Shown here one piece after another: positions 49,711-61,700 of a DNA stretch of 64,000 nucleotides (the stretch's first letter is position 1; each line of letters begins with the position of its first letter). The translations under genes were made by a program, and so were the position numbers. The notes under the pieces are model-generated. The model was not told the DNA's origin and searched no databases. It was given only the letters and a program-made list of their open reading frames with translations. Source of the DNA: Christensenellaceae bacterium (GTDB taxonomy: Bacteria > Bacillota > Clostridia > Christensenellales > UBA1242); NCBI GenBank assembly GCA_031260975.1, contig JAISKJ010000003.1:764025-828024 (forward strand), given 5' to 3'.

Positions 49711-52700
49711 TTAAATTATTTCATTATTTGGTCTTATAAAACTTGTCCATGAATATGTGTGATCCGCATACGATGCGGTATCCCCGTGCGAAGCTCCATT
49801 AGCCTCTGTAGGAGTATAAGTCCCGCCATCTACACGACTCTCCATAAGTTGTTTAGCATCGTCAGCAGTTCCCGCATCTTGGGCAATTCCAACCGCTACT
49901 ATAAAACTAAATCCACCATAAGAATCCGTAGCTATTGAGTATTTCCCAAAATATCTAGTTACAGAATTATAGTTAATAGAATTATTGCAATATCCAATAA
50001 AATAACCCTGTAAATGTATTGCATAACCATTTGTAATATAAATTTTGTCGGTCGTCCACCAATAAGTATTTTCGTAATAATCCCAAGTCGTCCCACGATA
50101 CCATGCGTAACCTGAGCCTTTGCTTACTTGTATGGTACCACTATTTGTGCCGCTAATCGTTACATTACTTTTCAGTTCACCTATTATCCCACCGGCAGCA
50201 GCATAACCGCGGTCCATTAGCTCAGTCAGAGATATATACGTTGGCGTTCCACTTTTATAAAGTACACACGTTGCTGTAACCGCATTTGTATTCTTAAACC
50301 CGCTTAGCCCGTTTGTTCCACTATATCTTCCTGCAAAACCGCCTGCCAGAGCTATGTTGCTTGCACCGGAGCCATTTGCATTAACTGTAACCTGCCCACT
50401 GTTGGTGTGTGTGCCGCTGTTCATTGACACAGCGGTGGCGTCACCCACAAAGCCGCCGGCCATCTTTTCACCAGAGCCATCAGCAGTTCGTGAAATATTG
50501 CCATTGTTGGTGTTTGTGCCCGAGAATGTGACTGTGGATGTAGTTTTTGCCACAAAGCCGCCTACTGCGCCAACCGCACTTCTGATTGAAATGTTGTTTG
50601 TGCAGTTGCTTATAGTGATGGCTGAGCCAAACTTGCCCACAATTCCGCCCTTGTATTCAATGTTAAGCTCAAAGGGGCTGCCCCCTTCCGAACTATCACA
50701 GTTGCTCACGGTTCCGCCTGACTCAAAGTTTCCTACAATGCCGCCAAATGTCTTAGCAGTAGTTGTGCTAAAGACGTTAATCTGAAGTCCTTTCAGGTTG
50801 TTTATTGTGCCTGAAGCTTTAACGTTGCCCACATATCCGCCCACATTGCCTGTCAAACCGTTGGCAAAAGTAATCATTCCGCTAAGCGAACCGTCGGCGC
50901 TCATTCCCCCCGACTCAAGATGTCCTACATATCCGCCGATGCTGGTCTTGCCGTTTAGAGTAACTTTGCCGACCTTCAAGTGACTGAGAAGCCCGCCGCT
51001 GATGCCCTGAGCCCACCCTATCGCACCTCCCACGTTGCCACTGTTTGAGTCTCCGATAGTTCCGTCACTTTTGCATATTTCAATATCAGCATTCATTGTG
51101 TGAGAAGCGTTATTTCTGCCCGCAAATCCGCCGGCATTGCCGCCCGTTATGGTGCCGCTTACCTCAATAATGCTGCCCGTTATGGTGTTACCATTTGCAA
51201 CAAAGCTGTTGCCCACTGCAATTGTATAATTGGTCGAACGTGCCGGTGTTTGAGTATTTCCTATCACACCGCCGGCGTTGCTGCCCGACACCAAGCCCGA
51301 ACTGCCTCCGCGTGCTATATTAACGCCCGAGCCATCCGGAGCACCAAGTATACCCCCGGCATTTGTAGCACCAACAACCGAGCCCGAACCGCCGTTAATG
51401 CCGTCAATGTTGGTATTCATAGCCATTCCGACAATTCCGCCGGCCGTAGGCGATGTAACCTGCCCATAGTTGTTGGAGTTATAAATATTTATAGGAGTAC
51501 TTCCTCCCTGAGCAAAGCCCACAATTCCGCCGGCAGCAGCATGCTCATTAACACTTCCGATGCTTTCAACACTGGTGCCGCTTCCGTTAGTTCCGCTTAT
51601 GTTTATTGTAGCACTTGGTTTGCCGTTGGCCTCAACATATCCCACAACACCGCCCGCATAAAGATAAGCCTCAACATATTGTCCTACAAATTGGAAGTTG
51701 GTTATGTTAATAACGCGCCCCTGATCTGCCGGTTCTATTTTGCCTACAATACCGCCCGAGCTCCTTGGCCCGTTGCTTGCAAGACTGCCGACATTTCCAT
51801 AAACATTAATAGTGCCTGAGCCCGCAATCTCACCACTGGCAAGCAGTCCTACAATTCCGCCCGAGCTGCCGCCGTTGCCACCTCTTATTTCGACACCCGC
51901 TACGTTGACAGTGCCTGAAGTGACTTCAATGCGCACATTTCTTATATATCCTGCAATACCTCCGGAATTACCGCCTATTATGTTACCCTTATTTATGGGG
52001 TTTCTTATTATTATGCTATAAACATCTCCGCTATAAATTCCTTGGGCATATCCGACAATACCTCCCGCACTGCCGCCGGATGAATCTACAGTAACCGAGC
52101 CTTCGTTGGTAATGCTTTCTATAAGCATACTTCTTTCGAGCTTGCCGATAAATCCTCCGGCACTCTCGCTGCCCTGCACCGTGCCGCGGGTAATAACCGG
52201 CTGACCGCTTGTACCGCGTTCAATCGTTACCTCTCCGGCGCTTGATGCAATCCAACCTACGACACCACCGGCATTTCCGTTGCCGCTGACAATGCTGGCA
52301 CTATCATTGATTACATTGCTCCTCAAATCGATGTTTACCGAACCGCCATTGATTATCTTACCTATAATGCCGCCGGCATTCTCCTGCCCGCTCACGATAT
52401 TATTTTTGTTGTCGGCATTAAATATATTAAGCTTGCCGTTTATAAACTGCCCTATAATACCGCCTGCAGTCATCGTGTTAGTATTGCCGTTGACATTTCC
52501 GATATCTCCGGTATTTGAACCTGTCAGATCAATTATGCCTACTCCCGAACCGATTATACCGCCCGCAATATTACCTATTACAGCATTCTCGTTGTTACTT
52601 CGGCTCACAACAATCTTTACCTCAGACTCCAAGCCTGTAGTTCTACCCCAAATGTAACCCGCTATACCACCCGCATAAGCAGTAGTTGTAGCACTGTGCT

Positions 52701-55700
52701 TTACATCGCCCATGTTTTTGCAGTCCAAAATATTATAAGCCGCATCCTGATATACATACCCTATAATACCGCCCGCATAAGCATCAGCCCCGGGATTTGG
52801 CAACATAGAAGTTATATTACCGCTGTTGTTAAGATATCCTATATCTACATTAAGCCGTATTCCGCCTACAACACCACCCATGCAAATTATATTTCCTTCA
52901 AAGTCTCCGGCATTTTCGGCATATTTAATGTGAGTAGGCGACTCAACACCTCCATAGCCTTCCGGAACTGTTGCATATCCTACAATTCCGCCGCCATAGT
53001 TTGCATATTTAATTTGAGAATAGTTTTTAATCTGCACACCAGTGCTTTGGCCCAAAATGCTGCCTTTCATAATTTGTCCCACAACACCGCCAACCGATCC
53101 GGCAGGACCTCCATAACCATCACGACCTCCAAGTTCGGCAGCAGCACCTCCCACAGTTTCAAAATTAGAACTGCTTATAATTATAGAGCCGTCAACCATC
53201 ATTCCGACAACTCCGCCGACAAACAATTTTTGACTTGTATTTGATCGTGCTACAAGCCAACCGTTATTGCGAACATCTTTGATTTCACCATACGGCATAT
53301 AGCCCACAATACCGCCATAATATACCGCTGAAACCTGTTTACTCGTGTCCGGCTGACCGTTTGTCATTACAATTATAACACTTTCCTGTTCTACACTTGA
53401 ATTATTTGTTACATTACTTATCTTAAGTCTTACCGGCTTACTTGGTTCTAAGTCAATTTCCTGCGTTGTAAGTGCCGGAGCAAGAGAGTTTCCTATAACA
53501 CCGCCCGAATAAGCAACCCTTGTTGCAATATTGTTTTCAACAGTTGTACCAAAAGTCACATTCACAACCGAGTTGCCAGCTTGCGACGTAGGATTTGCTG
53601 TCTTACCTTTAATGTTTATAAGCGTATTGGTGTGAAGCGTAGGTGTATCCTTTTCATTGTCTTTGTCAGAAACCTCACCAATCAAACCACCCTGAGCTAT
53701 GGTGTTAAGCCCCAGCCCCTTGTTAAGGTTTAGTCCCAGCTCTTCTTTGGTATGATCTGCAAAGCCCGCAACAGTAATGTTGCTGTCTAAATCAAAGCCT
53801 TTCATAAAATCTGAAACAGCCGTAATATCCAATACAAAATTAGTAGTCATTGTATCATATTGATATCTCAAAGCGTTGTTATACCATCCGTTTGCATTAA
53901 AACCTCCCGGCATTACACTATTACTTACGCCAAAGTTTTTAAGGCTTTGAGTCACATAAGCCTTGACATATGTGCCGCCTTCATCAGCACCTGCACCAAT
54001 GGCAAACTTGTTGGCTTGACCCGCAATACCGCCCGCCGTATGGGCAATGACCGTTACATCCCCTGTGACAAACGTTCCGTTTTGAAGTGAAATTATAGGA
54101 GCATAGTCATCTTGTCTTATTACAATTCTGCCCACAAAACCGCCGGCATAATCACGTGCTCTCACCGTCATACCAAAAGTAGAAATATCACAGTCAACAA
54201 TACTTCCGCCTGTCATATAACCCACAAATGCGCCCGCCGTATATCCAATAGTGACAGCTGATGTGCCGATGCCAAGCTGAGGCTCAGCCGCAAGGCCGCC
54301 ATTTACTCGTGGTCCGTAAATCTGAGAGACACCGCTAAGGGTATAGTTGTCACTCTGAGAAACGCCATTCTGATCAACATATATTATGCTACCGTTTATA
54401 ACACCACAGTCCTCAAGCCTAACATTTATTATTTCGGCACCTTTGCCCATATATCCCGCCACCATACCTGTTTTTGAAACAGAGTCTTTAATAATAAGGT
54501 CATATATGATGGGATTGTTGCTATAGAACTTATTTCTTGAGAAATCACTTACATTTGCTGAAACTATAATTCGGAATAAACCGAACTGTGACTGCAGATT
54601 AAGCACTTTTTTGTTGTTTCCGTTAAAGTCTCCATAGAAAGCCGCAGGGTTGCTGCTGTTTCCGGAGGTTGAATTTCCGAATACGTCCACTTCACCGTTA
54701 AAGACAGGTGACCACTCGTCATAAGCAAGTGCGCTTATATCGTTTTTCAAAATATACCAACTCTTTTTTGAAACTCCGTCCTTTGTGTCGCGCGACATAA
54801 ACAGTTCAAACACACCGATATTGGTTATCTGATAAGGCCCATCCTCAAAGTGGTTGGTCTCTCTTAAAACTCCTCCGTTCCACGGGTCGGTTTCGCTCAT
54901 CGCTTTGGGTTCGTTTCCGTTTCCGGTATAAATCATCTGAAGCAGTTTTACTTTTGCTTCCTGCGAATACATAAGCCTAAACATATCAATCATGCCATAG
55001 CCTGAGTTAAACCAGCTGTCGTCAACATAAATTACATCCTCAGTGTTGCTTCCGCTCTCGGTTGACTTATATGCTCCCGAAGTTTGGTTGGTTGCATCAT
55101 ATGTGTATTCATACATTTTGTATGCATAATTTGGAACTGTAAACCCGCCAGTCAAAATCTTGTTTGCATCCGTAAAGTTTGCCGTAAGCTGAGGAATGGT
55201 GGTAATATATTCGTTTGTGGCATAACTGTTACGTGTCCATGTGCCATTTTCGCCGCCAACCATATAACTAGACACAACTCCTGTAATAAGCATATTACCG
55301 TCAGGCTTTCGCTCCAGAATATTTCCTACAAATGCATTTCTGTCATATGCTGAGTTAAAGATTGCGCCGTCTGCCCAATTTGCTATTGCATAGGTATTGG
55401 CGCCGCTCATATCGCCCTCGTTTATCATGTTGGAATCAGTATAACAGTTTGAAATCATACCGGTACCGACATTGTTAAGAGCAATACCTGCAAACTTAAC
55501 CGAACCATTGCTTGTGTGCATTGTGCTGGTACTGAAGCTTGCAATAATCTCACCTGAGTTGCTCACCGCAATACCCGAAGCACTTACACCGGAGCTCATC
55601 ATATTCACTCTTGAAAAGCTTGACAATATACGTCCGTTATTGGTTTCAACTAAGCCTGCCGTGTTGCTGCCGCTCACATCCCCTGTTACGCCGCACTTAA

Positions 55701-58700
55701 ACAGCGTGCCGTTGTTGGTTATGGCAAGCGGAGCATTACCTGTGGTGATATTTACATTATCAAGCAAGAGGCCTACAATCGTAGCTCCTGCCGGAATTGC
55801 GTTAAACACCGGCTGAGTGTTTCTGCCGTCAATATCCTGTGCCACTTTTATGGTATAGGTATTTGCGTTAAGATACCATCCGCCGGGACTGATGCTTAGA
55901 GTTGAGGATGCAATTATATCTCTTGTCAAAATATAATATTTTCCGCTTTGCATTGAGCTAAGCATTGTCAAACACTCAGTGTCATTTCCGGTTATCTTAA
56001 TCGGCATAAACTTGCCGCCTGAATAGAAGTTAAGCAATGCCGGGAAGTTGTTTGGATTATATCGTGAACCGTCTTGCTGCCCGTCAAAATTGGTATAAGA
56101 CAAGCCGCCTGACTTCAAAACACCGTTAAAGCTTTCAAAAAGCTTGGTGTAATGTGTAGTATTAGTTCCATTGTTGCCTGCAAATATTTCGCTTAGCATA
56201 TTTCTCAGCACACTCGGCACATATGGCATGCTTGTGGTGTTCATAGTGTCGATATCAAGCAGTATGTTTGATATAAGATATCCCAAAGCATATTGAGGAA
56301 TACTGCTATTCGTAGCACTCACACCAAAAGCTGTGCTTATGATTATAGCATCCTCTTTAGGTCCACCCTGTTTGCCGCTATATTTTATATCAGTTATTGC
56401 GTTCCCGTAATCATTACTATATATATTGGTTACTTCGTCAGCAAAATACAGGTCGCATTTTATGTCAGTAAGAATTTTTTCAAGATTTTCCTTTGTATCA
56501 CTCTGGTCGTGTATCTTGCCCACAGCGCCGCCAACATTTAGTCGTGTCCATGGCAGCTCATATTTTGTGCCGCCCGAAGTCACAGTCGTAGCCTGCGCCT
56601 GAACAGTAGTAAGACCTGCGTATGTTATTTTTGCCGCGCTTACACTGCCCTTGTCCTTTGTTTTCTGAAGAGCCGCTATATTATTCTTTCCTTGAGCGTA
56701 GGTACGATATTCCTGAGTTATTACTCCAATCAACCCGCCGATAGTAACTTCACTCGTTTTTCCGTCATTCACAACATTCAAACCGCTGCCGGCAAAAGCC
56801 TCATATGTCAAAAGGGTTCCAACATATATGTCGCCAAGGTTTAAAGCGTTTGCCATCTGAAGCGTTACTGCCCATCCTATTACGCCGCCAACCACAACAT
56901 TACGCTGCTTCTGATATTCACTCAACACATTGGTATCAGCATCCTTTGCCACATTTATGTCATATGCCGAAACGGCGTTATACATTGAAATCTGTGAGCT
57001 TGCAGTAGTGTAACCCAAAATTCCGCCAGCGAAAACTGCTGAAAGGTCTGTAGTTCCGCCACAGTTGATGGCTATTTCTTGTCCGTGAGCTATAACATTG
57101 TTAATTGTAATGGTGCTGGCCTGACCCACAATACCACCCGCATATACACGATTGTCACGTGTCACACCGCTGTTCTCATTAAGGTCCCTAACTTCTATTC
57201 TGGCTGAAGTATTAACTCCCTCAATTCGGCCGCTGCTTCTTCCGGCAACACCGCCGATATAAACAACATTGGTAGTAGGCCGCGGGTCCGAAATATTACC
57301 GTTCCAAACAAATCCGGCACTTCTGATGCCTGCTATAACTGATTGATATGGCAAAGCCTGAACAAAGCTCGTGCTGCTCAGATGGATGCCGTTGATGCCT
57401 ACAATACCGCCAAGTGACAAGTCACCCTGCAAACTTTGTCCGTTCTGGTTTGTTGCAGCAAAGTTTACATAAGCCTCAATATTTCCGCCGTTTGACACAT
57501 CAATACTCGAGTCAGATACGCTAAAGTCGCTGACAATCGAGTTTTTGGGTATTTCGGTGGAGCCTATTAGTCCGCCCACTGCCACATAAAACTCATTCTT
57601 GCTGTTCTCAGCTCCCGCTCCTTTGTTGCGATATAGCACGCCCGTAGTTTCATTTCCTACCTTTATGCCGTTCAAGCGTGACTTATAACTAAGACCGCTT
57701 GCTCTTCCGTTAAACTTTCCAAACACGCCACCCACATCAAGCTCTCGTATGTCACCCATATTGCCGGGTCTTGCAGCGCCGCCAGCCTGATTGTTTTCTA
57801 GGTTCCTAGCGCTAAATGTTATATCTCCTCTAAAAGATGTTTCAAAGGTTACTTCTGTGCCGTTCACTTCTTTTATAAACGGTTTTACAGTGCCCGAAAC
57901 ATTTCCGCCAAGACCACCTATCATAACAGCTTGGTCAGCTTCCACCTGATTGCTCGTCAATTCAACTCTTATCTCATTAAAAGTTGCGCTACAGCCGTTT
58001 ATGGTTACATTAAATCCGTTTGCAACAAGTGCGCCGAAAGACTTGGCACCTGTTTTCAAAATGCCTTTGTCAGTCCAACTGCCCGGAATTATATTACCGT
58101 TTCCGTCTCTACTGTATGTAGCAAGAGCATACCCCACCTTGGTGTCGGAGCCATTCCACGTTCCGGTATTGGCTGTTATGTTTCCTGTGTTCACATCAAC
58201 ATCAACCACAGCACCGTTTTTGATTACATTAACCTCTCTATACTTGCTCTCGCCGATTTTTTCCTGATCAAGAGGTGTGCCCGAAGCAACATCGGCCGAA
58301 GTAAACACAGGATCATTCGTAGTTACAACAAAATAATGTTCATTTCTTGTGCTGCCCGTCATGGTGTATGTGTGCAAATAGTTTTTAGTCACATCTGTTG
58401 TTAACTTACCATAAATATTAATATTGCTGAATGTTGTATTGGTGGCAATAGCCGCCACTACAGCACTTGTTGTGGCCAGCGGAGGAATTTGTCCTCCGCG
58501 CGTAATCGGGAAATCATCATAATATTCGCGCACTACAAAATCCAAGTTTCTGAACACCGCGTTTGTAGCCCTCTGGAACAATGCATGGTTAGCTACGGGC
58601 GTATTATTTAGCACAAGGTTAAACAATATCGGATTTCTGCCAAGCAGCTTGTTATTCTTTTGGATATATTGCGTTACACCTATAATCTGACCGCGGAAGT

Positions 58701-61700
58701 TTGAATCAATAATATATCTTGTGTCACTCAGCACGCTAAAGTCAAGGTCGGCCATAACATAATATATCTTTTTTGCAGAAGGAGTTTTAAACACTCGCTG
58801 GAAGTCCTCAGGAGTATAAATATATTCCACTGCCGGCATGTAACCATACTTAAGATATGGAAGAGCATATTCACTGTCATATTTCCAGATTCTCTCGCTC
58901 CATGTGCCCTTGGGGAAGATATCTTCCTTTTCTTTGGGCTCCAACCCACTGTCGCTTATGTCAAACAAGTTTATCATATCCTGTGTGCTGATTATGTTTA
59001 CATTCTTTTTATTTGTGCCCGTTCCGCTCTGGCTGCCGCCGTGACCGGCGTCAATGCCCATAAAAAGTCTTATTCTGTTTGCAACAACATTGTCTTTATA
59101 CTTATTATATATATACATGCTGCTGAAGTTAAATTCACCATCGCTCACGCACACATCAATATCTTTTTGATAGTGTGTGCTGAGCCCAAACAGCGCACCG
59201 ATTCTGGCAAGACTTCGGCCCGACGGGTTTTCACTCAGTGAATCACGATATCCGTGTCCGTCATACAAATCATAAATTGTACGCTCTGATCTGGTCTGAG
59301 TTTCACTCAAGGCTACGTTTACGGCAATACTGTTTGTGCCCGGGTTGGTGGGATGGCTATAGTCACCATAATCCACATATCCGCCGTGGTTCTGAATAGT
59401 TGACACATTTTGAGTAAAGGTACGCAGCGCAGCAAAATCCTCAATAAGATAGAAGTTCATAGCCACCGCAGCGGCAAAAGTAACCTCGCGCTTTTCAGCA
59501 GTTATAGACACAATATATGGATTGTTGTTGTCTGCCTGCAAAATTTCGCCCACAATTCCGCCGATAGTAGCACTTGGCAGACTAACATTGGCAAGCAGTC
59601 CTCCGGTTGTATAAACATTTACAAATCTTCCGCCGTATGTGGCTCCGGCAATACCTCCAACCGACAATGCGCTCTGGTTTCGCACATCCGCACGGCTGAG
59701 GGAGTCTGTTATGCTGCCCGAACCCAAGAAAGTTTCGCCCACAATATTTATACCTGTAATTCCGCCCAGCCTCAGGTTAATACCACTGCCGTTAGAACTC
59801 CAGAACAACTCTTTATTAAACGTATTAGACGTCCCTAGGCTCGTAAGCGCCTTTGTATTGGCGTCAAGACTTTTGAGCTCGGATTTGTCGGGCGAAACAT
59901 ATACCTGATCAAGCAGACCGTAGTTTATTCCCGCAATTCCGCCTCCGGCGGTCGCCACTCTTATTCTGCTGTCGGTCTTAATCTGGAAGAACCCATCCTG
60001 CAGATAAGTTTCCTCACCCACAAAGCCTGCAACACCGCCTGCATACTCACCTACAATTATTGCTGATTGGTTGGGTCTGAAGTTGTTTGCTCCAAAGCCT
60101 ATCCTCACATCTCCCACATGCAATGCCTTTGCGTTCACTTCACTAAGCGATAGGCTTATGTCGTTTTCTTCCTGCTGCTCACGTGTTTCTGGGTCAATAT
60201 ATTGCTTGAGGTCAATCACACCCACAATACCGCCCGCATAAGACACATCCGGCAGGTCTCTTAAGTTAAGGTTACTGTTGGTTACACCGTTTATTACCTG
60301 AGGTCTGATAATTTCCCAAATGTTGCCTGTTTTAATTACACTGTTCTGAGACGAAGTTATACGGCTGGCGTTTACCGCCACATTTGAGTTTATATTCTTC
60401 ATATAATACCCGCCGGTATTGTTGCTTGACACAACAATCCCCGCCAAGCTTCCCGCAAAGTTATAACCCGTTATGCCAACAGGGTCGCCCGACCCGCCGC
60501 TAGGAAGTTCAGTTGCCGCAACAAGATTTATGTTGCTCACATAACTATCCACAACAATACCCGCAAGTCCGCCTACCGTTCGCGAGTTAGACGCCGTTAC
60601 ACGGTCAATTGAAATAGTAAGGTTTTTCACACCAACACCATTGAGAGCGCCAAACAACCCTACCGACGGAGGAACGTTGGTCATGTTGATATTTGTTGAG
60701 TTTATTGTAACATTTCTGATGGGCATATTGTTTCCGTCAAACACTGAGCGGTCTTGAAGACGTGAAACATATTCAAACAGCCTGCTTGAAGGCTGAGCAT
60801 CCAAACCTGCAAAATCGATTTCTCCTGCCAGCCTTACGTTGCCCACAAACTTGGCCATTACTTCGTCCTGAACAGTCGGGCTGGTCTGATAAATTATATC
60901 AAACAGCCTATTATACTGCTGTGCACTATAAATTAAGTAAGGGTTATTGGCCGAACCTGTTTCAAAGCCCTGAACATACAGATAGCTATAGTTTCCGCCA
61001 CTAAGATTATTACGTTCAATTCTTACAGATGTAGCGATATAGTTGGCCGAAACAAGCTCGGGATATCCTGTATCTCCCAAACCTATCTTAAACATACTCC
61101 ACACGCCGCTGAGGTTAATACCTCCGCCGGATACGGTCGAGTCGTCGGTGTTATATTCCTGAACATCAAAACTGAACCCTGCAAAACTGTCAGGCAGAAT
61201 AAACTCGTTTGTTCCGATATTTTCAACTTCTTCGGCAACGGCGGCATCAATCTCCACCCCTTCCTGCTTGTTAACTTTGTCAGCCGGTTCGTTGTCATCA
61301 TAATAATTGTCGTTTACGCCGTTGAGATAATAACACTTTTCAATGGTTCCGTAGTTTTGAACGTCACCTATACCCGAAACACCCGTAAACGCACCGTGAG
61401 TTGTGATATTGTGCTTGAGGTTGCTCAGTGAATAACTGGTTGTAATATATGCCCCCTGCAACCCAGACGAAGGTGTACCGTTAATGTATACAAATCCGCC
61501 CGCAATAATATTCCCGTATTCCATAAGCTGCGTGCTCTGCAAAATGTCAAACCTAATAAGAGCAAAGGTAGTATCTCCACTCAGGTTAATGTTAGAATAG
61601 CTGTCCCCTATATGTCCGGTGTTCTGATATACAAAGCCCGCAACGTTACCGTTGCTGAATATTCCGCCGCCCAACTTGCGGTCCTCATTAAATTCATTTC

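Noticed and set aside
50178..53315. Possible CRISPR array, because of regularly spaced short repeats
   Set aside because: The repeats are degenerate, lie inside a continuous reading frame with codon-level periodicity, and no cas gene is present.
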